This document shows, piece by piece, positions 8,649 through 16,668 of a stretch of 64,000 nucleotides of DNA (the stretch's first letter is position 1; every line of letters starts with the position of its first letter). Below the pieces are notes generated by a model. That model saw nothing but the letters and a program-made list of their open reading frames with translations, did not search any database and had not been told where the DNA came from. This DNA is from Pseudidiomarina aquimaris (GTDB lineage: Bacteria > Pseudomonadota > Gammaproteobacteria > Enterobacterales > Alteromonadaceae). The DNA is taken from positions 124,001-188,000 of the forward strand of contig NZ_PIPT01000007.1 of the NCBI RefSeq assembly GCF_003987395.1, given 5' to 3'. Made by a program: the position numbers and the translations under genes.

Positions 8649-9395
8649 ATGCTGTCTAAAGCCGTTGCTTTATTGCTTGTTGTTAACTTCCTTTTGCCCT
8701 TTTCTGCAGCGACAGCTACCGAGAAGCCATACTTTACCGGTCAGCAACCGAGCTTGGCTGATATTAAACAAGCGCAGCAAGAAGCTGCTGCTGAAGACAA
8801 GCTCCTAATGCTGGTCCTGGGCGCTGACTGGTGCCATGACAGCGTGGCACTTATGGATCGGTTTAACGAACCCAGCTTGCAGGCTGAATTGCAGCAGAAG
8901 TTTGTTATGCGCAAGGTGGATGTAGGGTATTTAACGTACGGCTTTGAGATAACGGAAGCCTATGGGCAGCCCACCTACTATGGTACGCCCACCGTTATGA
9001 TCATTGATCCGGAAAATGGTCAGGTGCTGAACAAATCCGACTGGCAGTATTGGACCAATGCCGCCTCACACGATGCGCAAACCTTTGCTAATTATTTTGT
9101 GCATGGCACGTTTTCGCAGCCAGCCAGCGCTACAGAATGGCAACAACAGGTGCAGGCATTTGAACAGCGCCAGGCGCAGCGGGTCCGAGCTGGCTTTCAA
9201 GCAGTAAGCCCGTTATTGGAGACCTATATAGAGTCAAATCGAGGCCAAGCCAAAGCAGAATTCCAGGCATTGTGGTCTGAACTCGCTAAGTTCCGTAATG
9301 AAGTATTTGCAACGACTGTTAAACTGAATCAACAGTCAAACGCATCTGAGTTCCCAGATTTTGCCTTGCAAAGTTGGGAGAAAAACGAGCAGTAA
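8649..9395 (+). CDS. Exported thioredoxin-fold protein with a CxxS motif
   Basis: I place the start at ATG 8649, just after the amidase stop. The frame is open further upstream, but that part lies inside the amidase and lacks a signal. From this start the 248-residue product has a good signal peptide (about residues 1-24), then a thioredoxin fold with GADWCHDS (Cys62, Ser65) and cis-Pro in YGTPTVMII. A lone cysteine argues against classical dithiol exchange; it may bind, reduce or glutathionylate a partner. The last third is Gln/Ala-rich helical sequence without a known domain. Confidence 0.75.
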   Translation: MLSKAVALLLVVNFLLPFSAATATEKPYFTGQQPSLADIKQAQQEAAAEDKLLMLVLGADWCHDSVALMDRFNEPSLQAELQQKFVMRKVDVGYLTYGFEITEAYGQPTYYGTPTVMIIDPENGQVLNKSDWQYWTNAASHDAQTFANYFVHGTFSQPASATEWQQQVQAFEQRQAQRVRAGFQAVSPLLETYIESNRGQAKAEFQALWSELAKFRNEVFATTVKLNQQSNASEFPDFALQSWEKNEQ

Positions 9396-9409
9396 AAGGA
9401 GCAACAACT

Positions 9410-10105
9410 ATGTCCGCAGAGCAAAACGAAAAAGTATTGATGATCACAGGCGCCTCGAGTGGTATCGGCAAAACCACCGCACTGACGGCCGCACGTGAAG
9501 GGTTCAAACTGATTCTTACCGCACGCCGGAAAGAGTTGCTAGATGAGCTGGTGGCCGAGATTGGTAGCGAGCAAGCGCTGGGAGTTGCTGCCGATGCTGG
9601 TGACTACAAATCGCTCGAACAAGTGGTAGTGAAGGGTCTCGAAAAATTTGGCCGTCTCGATGCGGTGTTCGCGAATGCCGGTACCGGGGTGCAAACACCT
9701 GGCACTGAGAAAGGCGATGCCAACGAATGGAAGACCATGATTGACGTCAACATTAATGGTCTGCTGTATACCGCACGCCTTACCTTACCGCATTTACGCA
9801 AAACCACCGGCCATTTCTTGATGACCGGTTCAGCCGCAGGGCGCAATACCATTAAAGGTTCGGTCTACGGTGCGACCAAGTGGTTTGTGCATGGCTTTGC
9901 GCAGAACTTAGCAGAAGAAATGAAAGAATGGGACGGCCGTTGTACAACGATTGCACCGGGTATGGTGAATACCCCATTCTTTGATGAGCCAAAGCCTGAC
10001 AAGCTTGACCCTCAGGACGTTGCCGACGCAGTGCTGTATGCGCTCAACGCACACCCACGCAACTGCGTCCGCGAAGTTTATCTGATGCCAGCGTACCGCA
10101 ACTAA
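9410..10105 (+). CDS. Short-chain dehydrogenase/reductase (SDR)
   Basis: The product has 231 residues from ATG 9410, chosen because AAAGGAG lies about 10 bases upstream; an in-frame start at 9374 would lie inside the previous gene. It has a classical SDR pattern: TGASSGIG cofactor loop (residues 13-20), NAG, the MTGSAAG serine and the YGATK catalytic pair. TARRK after the second strand suggests NADP preference. The substrate is unknown. The stop overlaps the convergent dUTPase stop by 4 bases (CTAA). Confidence 0.88.
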   Translation: MSAEQNEKVLMITGASSGIGKTTALTAAREGFKLILTARRKELLDELVAEIGSEQALGVAADAGDYKSLEQVVVKGLEKFGRLDAVFANAGTGVQTPGTEKGDANEWKTMIDVNINGLLYTARLTLPHLRKTTGHFLMTGSAAGRNTIKGSVYGATKWFVHGFAQNLAEEMKEWDGRCTTIAPGMVNTPFFDEPKPDKLDPQDVADAVLYALNAHPRNCVREVYLMPAYRN

Positions 10106-10788
10106 GCGGAAGCGACCTCACGATCATAGTGGTCGAGTAACAAGGTTTGTGCGTGCACTAACGGTTGCTCGGCCGCAATGATCTCGGCCTGATGTTCGCT
10201 TAACAAACGCATCATCACTTCGTTATCTTCTTCGCCGTGCCACATTTTGATGTAAGTGCCCTGTTTGTAACCGCGCTGCTGGCGCAAGTTATTCAGCGCA
10301 TTTTTGCCAATATAGGTCAGGTAGACGCTATCCGCATCGCCATACGCGTCAACCAACATGGTCATCAACTTATCGAAGAACACTGCGCCGCAAACCAGCG
10401 GGGTTGCGTCATCGCCATCGGCTGCTAAGGCTGCGACTAATTCTTTACCGTCGCGCACGTTGCCATGATGTTCAGCACCGGCCAACAAGATCTGTGCGAC
10501 ATATTCTGTCGCAGTTACGACATCTTTGCCTTGCTCACAGGCATGCTCAACCGCATCAGAGATCGCGAAGTGAAGAATATCGATAAGCTCCATATTGGCT
10601 TGCGCCCAATCGGCCTCTTGCTTCTTCCACCACTTATAGGCCGTGTGCTCAAAGTATTCGCCAAGCTCAACTAAAATGGCTTTAACGTCATCGCGCTTTA
10701 CTTTAGGAGCTTCAGGATAATCGGGGTCTATCACTTGATTGAAGGCAATTTGCATTGCCACCAGTTGGCGCGCTTGCGCTGGCGTCAT
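10102..10788 (-). CDS. Dimeric all-alpha dUTP diphosphatase (dUTPase_2 family)
   Basis: The 228-residue product carries the metal-binding helices of the all-alpha NTP pyrophosphatase type: ELGEYFEHTAYKWWKK followed by ELIDILHFAISDA. It is unlike the trimeric Dut enzyme. It would hydrolyse dUTP (and dUDP) to dUMP, keeping uracil out of DNA and feeding dTMP synthesis. I chose ATG 10788 because GAGAGGAC precedes it; a TTG 36 bases upstream is in frame but has no good ribosome site. dUTPase_2 proteins are known from trypanosomes, Campylobacter and several marine gammaproteobacteria. Confidence 0.8.
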   Translation of the reverse strand: MTPAQARQLVAMQIAFNQVIDPDYPEAPKVKRDDVKAILVELGEYFEHTAYKWWKKQEADWAQANMELIDILHFAISDAVEHACEQGKDVVTATEYVAQILLAGAEHHGNVRDGKELVAALAADGDDATPLVCGAVFFDKLMTMLVDAYGDADSVYLTYIGKNALNNLRQQRGYKQGTYIKMWHGEEDNEVMMRLLSEHQAEIIAAEQPLVHAQTLLLDHYDREVASA

Positions 10789-10841
10789 CGGAATGTCCTC
10801 TCGTATGATTTTCGATAACGCCAAAATAGCATAAGTGCTGT

Positions 10842-11507
10842 TTAGTAGGCGAGTTCTGGCACCGGTAAATGGCCTGTTTTTACGTAAATAATGGTTTCTT
10901 CATCAACACGAGGTGTATGTTTGCTGGCGTGCGGGCTGCGCAGCCAAGTCCCCTGCGGATAGTGACCGTGCTCATCAATGAATTCACCACTGAGCACAAG
11001 AATTTCTTCACCCGCATAATGGCGATGCGGTTTAAACGCCTCACCCGCAGGCCACTTCACCAACGCCACATGCTCGGTTTCGAAACTATGCAGCGGCATC
11101 ACTTGTAACCCGCCTTGCCCGGGTAGCCAAGGCGCAGTGTTGGTATTGATGCGCACCACCTCACGGTCAGCACGTGAAAACTGGTGCAATTTCACAAACA
11201 GCGTACAGCCCTGTTCGCTAAAGGGCGCATGCGACGAACCTGGTGGGTTACGCAAGTAGGTCCCCGCAGGATAGTCACCGGTCTCATCAGAAAATACGCC
11301 CTCAAGCACAACAATCTCTTCGCCTAATGGGTGCTCATGAGTTGCGAAGTGCGAACCTGGCGCATAACGGACAATACTCGTTGCCCGCCCCCGTTCAGCC
11401 TCTTCGCGTTCCAACAATTTGCGCTCAATGCCCTTGGCTGGACTAGGCTGCCATTGCGCCGTCGCGGTTTCAATGACGACGCGCTTCGAGAAATCCATAT
11501 TTAACAT
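10842..11507 (-). CDS. Bicupin protein (ChrR-like cupin repeats)
   Basis: In 221 residues two similar cupin modules appear in tandem. Each has the H-x-H metal motif followed by EEI(V/L)VL-G-F-DE-G-YP-GT-LR-P (THEHPLGEEI and PHRHYAGEEI). The repeats resemble the C-terminal cupin of ChrR-type anti-sigma factors, but the zinc-binding anti-sigma domain is absent and no ECF sigma gene is adjacent. It may be a metal-dependent sensor or enzyme, for example for quercetinase-like or stress chemistry; the role is open. AAAGGGG precedes the start. Confidence 0.75.
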   Translation of the reverse strand: MLNMDFSKRVVIETATAQWQPSPAKGIERKLLEREEAERGRATSIVRYAPGSHFATHEHPLGEEIVVLEGVFSDETGDYPAGTYLRNPPGSSHAPFSEQGCTLFVKLHQFSRADREVVRINTNTAPWLPGQGGLQVMPLHSFETEHVALVKWPAGEAFKPHRHYAGEEILVLSGEFIDEHGHYPQGTWLRSPHASKHTPRVDEETIIYVKTGHLPVPELAY

Positions 11508-11642
11508 GGAACAACTTTCCCCTTTAAATTAGCTTGCTACTAATACTCGTAAAGATAGCTAACGGATCGCTGAAAGCAACTTGAAACGCGCAAAATTGAC
11601 ACTATATTTCGTGGGTAACTAAATTAAACGGAATCGACGCTC

Positions 11643-12077
11643 ATGTCAGACTCAATTATTGTTGCATGCCCTCATTGTAATAAGAAAAACCGTCTGCCGG
11701 AGTCCCGCGCGCGGGCAGAAGCCAAGTGTGGCGCATGCGGACAAAAGCTTTTTAGTGGCGAGGCTTTCGGCGTCACTGCCGATCAGTTTCGCGCCCATCG
11801 CGATGGCGAGCTGCCGCTGGTGATCGACTTTTGGGCAAGTTGGTGTGGACCGTGCCAGCAGTTTGCGCCGACCTTTAGCGAGGTGGCTAAGTTGTACGCC
11901 GATCGCGCACGTTTTGTGAAAGTGAGTACCGAAACCGAGCCGCATTTAGCTCAGCATTTTGCGATTCGTAGTATACCTACCTTAATGATCATTAAAAACG
12001 GACAGGAAGTTGCACGACAAGCAGGTGCGTTGCCGCCACAGCATTTTAAGCAATGGCTGCAACAGCACCTCGGCTAA
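11643..12077 (+). CDS. trxC: Thioredoxin 2
   Basis: This 144-residue thioredoxin has the N-terminal zinc-binding extension typical of TrxC: CPHC (residues 9-12) and CGAC (29-32). The thioredoxin domain follows with WASWCGPC and the cis-proline loop [11 protein letters not shown]. TrxC is a cytoplasmic dithiol reductase for ribonucleotide reductase, methionine sulfoxide reductase and stress targets, often induced by oxidants. The gene ends 3 bases from the convergent DsbA-like gene. Confidence 0.92.
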   Translation: MSDSIIVACPHCNKKNRLPESRARAEAKCGACGQKLFSGEAFGVTADQFRAHRDGELPLVIDFWASWCGPCQQFAPTFSEVAKLYADRARFVKVSTETEPHLAQHFAIRSIPTLMIIKNGQEVARQAGALPPQHFKQWLQQHLG

Positions 12078-12080
12078 TGC

Positions 12081-12848
12081 TTAGTCGCGCTCAAGCAGAT
12101 GATTTACCAGCGCAAAGTAACGCTGTGACTCTTCTGGTGAATGCGGCGCAGTGGCGGTAATAACGTATTTTCCGTTAACCACTAGCGTCGGCACACTGGT
12201 GATTTCCGCGTCCATCATGTCAGTCATGATTTTACGCAGCTTGTCAGTTTGCGTGGGATCTTCGAAGGCGCTAGCGAAAGCCTCACCGTCAATACTGTGT
12301 TCAGCGAGGAAGCTCTGAATGTCCTCGGGGCTCGGTAAACGGTTTTGGTTTTCACGCGTACGCTCGTAGAATTCGATCATTTCATCATCAAGATTCGTAT
12401 CGGCAACTTGGCGCAGCGTATAAAAAATCCGCGAATCATAGGCCCAACGCTCGTTCGCCGGCGCCGCACGCTTCACGATAGCAACATCTGAATATTCCAA
12501 CGCAAAGGCATTAATCGTCGGATTAAAGTGCTGGCAATGGGGGCACCCTGGCCACAAAAACTCCATAACAAAGCCTCGTTCACCAGGCGCTTTTTCAAAG
12601 TCGGCTAAGGTGAGTGCCGTATCGAGTACCCGATAGTCTTTGCCCTCGACAAAATCTGTCGCACTAAATTCCTGTGCGACATTAGGCGTCGGATCTAACT
12701 CGATTGCGACACCAGATGTCGCACCGGCGTTCTCTGTGCTTTGTTGTGCGTCATTTTCTGTCGCGCCATTGTTATTCTCTGCGGGCTGGCAGCCTAAAAG
12801 CAGCAATGTCGCAGCCGTGACGACAAGTAACTTATATGTAGAAGTCAT
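12081..12848 (-). CDS. DsbA-like thiol:disulfide oxidoreductase, lipoprotein
   Basis: From ATG 12848 (GAGGAAAG just upstream) the product is 255 residues with a lipobox LLLGC (Cys20), so it is probably membrane-attached. An Asn/Glu/Ala-rich linker follows, then the thioredoxin fold with CPHC in WPGCPHCQHF and the cis-proline in SVPTLVVNG. CPHC is the classic DsbA active site. A lipid-anchored DsbA-like protein may act on envelope proteins near the membrane. An in-frame start 36 bases further upstream would hide the lipoprotein signal and is rejected. Confidence 0.85.
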   Translation of the reverse strand: MTSTYKLLVVTAATLLLLGCQPAENNNGATENDAQQSTENAGATSGVAIELDPTPNVAQEFSATDFVEGKDYRVLDTALTLADFEKAPGERGFVMEFLWPGCPHCQHFNPTINAFALEYSDVAIVKRAAPANERWAYDSRIFYTLRQVADTNLDDEMIEFYERTRENQNRLPSPEDIQSFLAEHSIDGEAFASAFEDPTQTDKLRKIMTDMMDAEITSVPTLVVNGKYVITATAPHSPEESQRYFALVNHLLERD

Positions 12849-12988
12849 AACTTTCCTCGTTGTTATTCTGTTGTCCCATTTCAACGCAGACTAGGCCAAA
12901 AGTCACGTTTTAGATCGTGACCCATGGCACTCACCTTTCCTCGCACCCCTGCTTAAACTAGCTCTATCATCAATTGGAGGGTGCTGTG

Positions 12989-13729
12989 ATGAGTCATTTT
13001 TACCAACTGCTATTTTACTTTCATGTGACCGCCGGCGTCATGGCGATTATTTTGTTCTGGGTGCCAGTCTTTGCGCTTAAAGGTGGGGAACAGCATAAGC
13101 GCTTTGGCCGTTATTATCGCCGACTTATGTATATTGTTGCTGCGTGCGGTATTGCTATGTCTGCGTTGATGCTCGCTGTGCCAACCGCGGTCAAACCCAA
13201 TCTACTTAATGCCAACGATTTACAGGCCGTGCTAAACAACGTCCGCTTCTTTGCACTACTGCTGTTGTTCTTGGGCTATATTACCTTTTTTACGGTCTAT
13301 AGCGGTCAACTCGTTTTGCAAGCCAAGCAGAGCCGTGCGCTCTTTAGAACCCCCTTGTTTCTCACGCTTACCGGCATTCTTGCGGTCTTAAGTGTGCTGA
13401 TAACCTATTTCGGCTGGCAAGCGTCCCATCCGCTACTACTGATTTTCGGGGCCCTTGGTCTGTTTGGAACATTCAGTACCTTGCACTTTGTTTTTAAGCG
13501 TGAGGTTTCACGCAAAAAGTGGCTGACCGAACATCTAGGTAATTATATTGGCTCTGGTATTGCAGCATACACTGCCTTCATCACCTTTGGCGCGCGGCAC
13601 CTTATTTCGCTACCCGGTAATTGGCAGATCCTGTTTTGGGTACTGCCAGGCGTGATCGGCGCTATTTTTATCACCTATCTCACCCGCAAGTACGATCCCA
13701 AAGCAACAGCCAACAAGGTGACGTCATGA
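12989..13729 (+). CDS. Polytopic membrane protein of unknown function (DUF2306-like)
   Basis: The protein has 246 residues from ATG 12989, preceded by GGAGGG at a good distance. About seven hydrophobic segments are visible. The first contains a histidine (FYFHVTAGVMA), followed by a basic loop (HKRFGRYYRR). This pattern recalls DUF2306-type membrane proteins, but I am not certain of the family. The stop codon overlaps an ATG (ATGA at 13726-13729), which opens a short, apparently broken reading frame described separately. Confidence 0.65.
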   Translation: MSHFYQLLFYFHVTAGVMAIILFWVPVFALKGGEQHKRFGRYYRRLMYIVAACGIAMSALMLAVPTAVKPNLLNANDLQAVLNNVRFFALLLLFLGYITFFTVYSGQLVLQAKQSRALFRTPLFLTLTGILAVLSVLITYFGWQASHPLLLIFGALGLFGTFSTLHFVFKREVSRKKWLTEHLGNYIGSGIAAYTAFITFGARHLISLPGNWQILFWVLPGVIGAIFITYLTRKYDPKATANKVTS

Positions 13730-13844
13730 ATCTAAATGCCTTGATGCTGCGAGTAAAACTTCTGATAAGGAGTTTCTGGCCCTCGTAAAACAACTGCAAA
13801 AGGACAATAATAGAGTACCGCTATCGCAAACACTAGGTGCCTAA
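13726..13844 (+). pseudogene. Possible frameshifted small ORF coupled to the membrane protein gene
   Basis: ATG 13726 overlaps the previous stop as ATGA and opens MNLNAL... but stops after 20 codons. In another frame the same stretch encodes DAASKTSDKEFLALVKQL and continues to TAA at 13844; it looks protein-like but has no start codon. Joining the two by one base near 13742 would give a protein of about 39 residues. This suggests a small gene with a one-base loss, an assembly error, or programmed frameshifting. I do not recognise the family. Confidence 0.35.
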
Positions 13845-13845
13845 T

Positions 13846-14793
13846 ATGTCAGTTTTTCGTGGTTTAACTGTCGCGCTCGTAACGCTTCCCCTGCTAGCCT
13901 GCAGTCCAAGCGACAACGTTAGCAAACAAGTGAGCTATCACTGCGGCGCGTTGCCGTTAACCACCGAGCTAGAGGGTGAAACGCTCACCTTACGCTTTGG
14001 TGCGCAAGGCGCCCAAGAACTCACACTAACCCAGAGCCGCAGTGCATCTGGCGCGCGATTTACCGATAGCGCGAGTGGTACCGAGTTCTGGAGCAAAGGC
14101 AACGAGGCACAGTTTAGCGCCGAGGGTTTTTCGCTACCGTTATGCGTGGTCGATGGCACCTTGCCGCAACAGCTCAATGCCCGCGGCAACGAACCGTTTT
14201 GGCTCCTTGAAATCAATGGCGATCAAGCCATCTTGCGCCAACCGGGCAGTGAGTCCAGCCATACTTTTACCCGCAACGAACCTGAGCAAGTTCAACCTTT
14301 GCGGACGTCGCTCGATTTCGACAACGGCTGGTCCCTCAAGCTGCTCGAGGAAATCTGCTATGACAGTATGAGTGGGCAAAGCTTTCCGTTCACGGCCGAC
14401 CTACATACCGAAAAAGAGGTTCTGCAAGGCTGTGCCGGAGATCCCAACCGACTCATAGCAGGCGCAAGCTGGCAAGTGATTAACGTACCAAGTGAGGTTA
14501 CAGAACCACCGTCATTGACCTTCCACTCAGATCAAAGGGTTAGTGGTTTTGCCGGCTGTAATTACCTCAATGGCGGCTATGAAATAACCGGTGAAGGGCT
14601 ACGCTTCAGTCCGCTCGCGGTCACTAAACGCATGTGCCCACCTGCGGCAATGGACTATGAAGCTCAATTCTTGCGTGAGCTGCAGCAAGTCTCTAATGTT
14701 AAAGTGTTTAAAGATGGTACGCTGCAGTTACAGTTACCTAATGGCGACTATGTGCAATTGCAACAGGTTCCACTTAAGCTGTGGCAAGACTAA
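13846..14793 (+). CDS. Three-domain lipoprotein: MliC-like, RGNEPFW (COG3650-like) and META domains
   Basis: The 315-residue product (ATG 13846) has a lipobox LPLLAC (Cys19). Residues about 28-105 resemble the MliC family of C-type lysozyme inhibitors, including the SASGAR...FWSKG...A signature and paired cysteines. The middle (about 110-205) has the RGNEPFW motif of COG3650-type envelope proteins. The C-terminal part (about 210-310) is a META/HslJ domain (GxxW, GFAGCNYLNGGY, TKRMCP). It is likely an envelope lipoprotein protecting against lysozyme or envelope stress. A GTG 9 bases upstream is an alternative start. Confidence 0.8.
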   Translation: MSVFRGLTVALVTLPLLACSPSDNVSKQVSYHCGALPLTTELEGETLTLRFGAQGAQELTLTQSRSASGARFTDSASGTEFWSKGNEAQFSAEGFSLPLCVVDGTLPQQLNARGNEPFWLLEINGDQAILRQPGSESSHTFTRNEPEQVQPLRTSLDFDNGWSLKLLEEICYDSMSGQSFPFTADLHTEKEVLQGCAGDPNRLIAGASWQVINVPSEVTEPPSLTFHSDQRVSGFAGCNYLNGGYEITGEGLRFSPLAVTKRMCPPAAMDYEAQFLRELQQVSNVKVFKDGTLQLQLPNGDYVQLQQVPLKLWQD

Positions 14794-14814
14794 CTCGCAA
14801 CAAGGATTCCAACG

Positions 14815-15432
14815 ATGAAGCTTTACGAAACCAAAACCGCCCCCAATCCGCGCCGCGTCCGCATGTTTTTGGCCGAAAAAGGGTTGCTAGATAAAGTCGA
14901 GTGCGTCGAGGTTGATATTCAAAAAGGCGAAAACTTGAAGCCTGAATTTGTCGCCAAGAATCCAATGAAAAAAGTGCCGGTACTTGAATTGGATGATGGC
15001 ACGTGCATTGCCGAAACCATGGCGATTTGCCGTTATTTTGAAGAGGCCTACCCTGATACGCCGAAATTACTCGGCGAGTCGGCCACCGAGCAAGCCCTCA
15101 TTGAGCAGTGGTCGCGCTGGTTGGATTACTATTATTTTGTGCCTTGCGGCATGGGCTTTCAGCATACCAGCGGCTACTTCAAAGACCGCATGACGCCCAA
15201 TCAAGCGTGGGGGGAGTCCTGCGTCGCTGAGACCCGGAAGTTTATGGAGTTTCTCAACGAACACCTCGCCGAGCGCGAGTTTATTTGTTGTGACAAGCTC
15301 ACCGCTGCCGACCTTACCGCCTTTGCGGTGACAGCTTTCGCACGTGTGATCCAGTTAAGAGTCGATGAAAGTCTGCCCCACCTCAACAAGTGGTACCAGC
15401 AGATGAAGGCGCGCCCATCGGCGCAGGTGTAA
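14815..15432 (+). CDS. Glutathione S-transferase family protein
   Basis: The 205-residue product has an N-terminal thioredoxin-like GST domain (MKLYETKTAPNPRRVRMFLAEKG, shown in part) with the cis-proline in KKVPVLELDDG and the glutathione-contacting ETMAI (usual ESxAI). The C-terminal part is helical with LTAADLTAFA, the conserved N-capping Asp region of GSTs. AAGGA precedes the ATG. Substrate unknown; it probably conjugates or reduces electrophiles in the cytoplasm. It is separated by 21 bases from the lipoprotein gene and may share its transcript. Confidence 0.88.
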   Translation: MKLYETKTAPNPRRVRMFLAEKGLLDKVECVEVDIQKGENLKPEFVAKNPMKKVPVLELDDGTCIAETMAICRYFEEAYPDTPKLLGESATEQALIEQWSRWLDYYYFVPCGMGFQHTSGYFKDRMTPNQAWGESCVAETRKFMEFLNEHLAEREFICCDKLTAADLTAFAVTAFARVIQLRVDESLPHLNKWYQQMKARPSAQV

Positions 15433-15436
15433 TGCG

Positions 15437-16187
15437 TTACCCTTGGGATTCCTGCGTCACATCAGTTAGGTAGAGTAAGCCCGTGGTTTCTGGAAAATAA
15501 CGTAAGGAAAACAGAATCCGGCGATGGCAGTCAGGTTGTTGCGCGATTGCCTCTCGCAACTCTTCACGATGGGCTGGACGTGCTTGAAAAGGCTTTTCTG
15601 AGGTCTGCACAAAGGCTTCGTTGATCAGCACTACCTTGCAACCAATGGCCGAGTTCACGTGGGTTCAGATCAGCATTTATAAACAAACTTATCGCTGGGG
15701 GTGTTGTTCCCAAGCGTTGCTTCAACGCGGCCAAGAAGCTGTATAACTGCGCCCGCTGTTGTTCGGTAGCAAAGTAGGCATCGCTCAACTCTAAGGGGGC
15801 ATACCAACCGAGAAAGCTCTCTTGATGCTGCTGCGTCCACAACTGCCATTGCGCAGCGCTGGCATTTACTTTGCGCAAATAGGTGTCGAAGAATGTCTGT
15901 TGCGCCTCAACACCTTTTGCCATTTCAGCAAAGTAATCAGGCTCAGTATGCAACCCTAACCACAGCGGCATTTCGTGTTGCCATAACGTCGCCGTTTCAA
16001 ACAGCCAAGGTCGCGGACTTTGAAACGACTCAGTACCGTACTGTGTCCACTGTAACACGCCAAAGTCGATATTGCGGGCAACCACTTGCTGGAGCAGATA
16101 ACGCCAGCCGTGCGCGCCTAATTCGGCATCACCGATCGCGACCAGATCACGAGACGTATCCCCCTGCACGAAACCATACAGGCGCAA
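15437..16187 (-). pseudogene. Frameshifted DUF4434-like (TIM-barrel) protein gene, 5' end missing
   Basis: Two overlapping minus-strand frames together give about 240 residues. The first contains FLGWYAPLELSDAYF and a barrel-like continuation to INADLNPRELGHW; the second continues with GCKVVLINEAFVQTSE and ends at 15437. The switch occurs around 15600-15658, and neither frame alone makes a complete protein. The GWY-P-E pattern resembles DUF4434 proteins found in exopolysaccharide loci. The frame is open upstream without ATG and runs into an nfrB-like fragment, so the true start is lost. Family call is tentative. Confidence 0.6.
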
Positions 16188-16395
16188 GGTCTGCAGGTGA
16201 TTCTGCGCTAGCGTTAACTTGTGTTTCGGGGTCCGAATAGTCGAATTTTCGATAGATCGTTAACTTACGATAAAGGTTGCGAATCCAGTAGTAGCAATCG
16301 ATGAAGAGATCATCGAGGCCAAAGATAAACAATACCACCATGACGCCGATGGCGAGCCATTTGAGTCCGTATAAGTATATATCAAACCATGTCAT
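16147..16395 (-). pseudogene. N-terminal remnant of an NfrB-like glycosyltransferase
   Basis: The first 50 or so residues match the start of NfrB: an N-terminal membrane helix, then GLDDLFIDCYYWIRNLYRKL and YRK. Intact NfrB is several hundred residues with a glycosyltransferase domain; here homology stops near DYSDPETQ (about 16215) and the frame ends after 82 codons. Sequence downstream belongs in another frame to the DUF4434-like gene, so a deletion seems to have joined the two. NfrB is the inner-membrane part of a c-di-GMP-linked surface-polysaccharide (phage N4 receptor) system. The remnant should be non-functional. Confidence 0.65.
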
Positions 16396-16668
16396 ATCGA
16401 ATCCTCCGACAACGGCTTGAACGCTTGCAACTTACACTTTTCTTTTGCCATATTCTGCTGAGAGGGTGTTAGATCTTTGCAAGTACGTTACAGATAAAAA
16501 CAACAACTGATAACTCTAAAAATCTGTTGATTTCACGAAGGATCGTAGTACAAATTTTGAAATATGCTATCTGACGGTAGCAATACCCGTAAATCAACTC
16601 TATAACATTTTTTATAATTTATGCGCTGAGTCGACAAATTCTTAAAAAATAAGCTTTCGCATTCGCTT

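Noticed and set aside
15893-16240. 115-codon plus-strand frame
   Set aside because: It is opposite the decayed DUF4434-like/nfrB-like region and shows no protein features.
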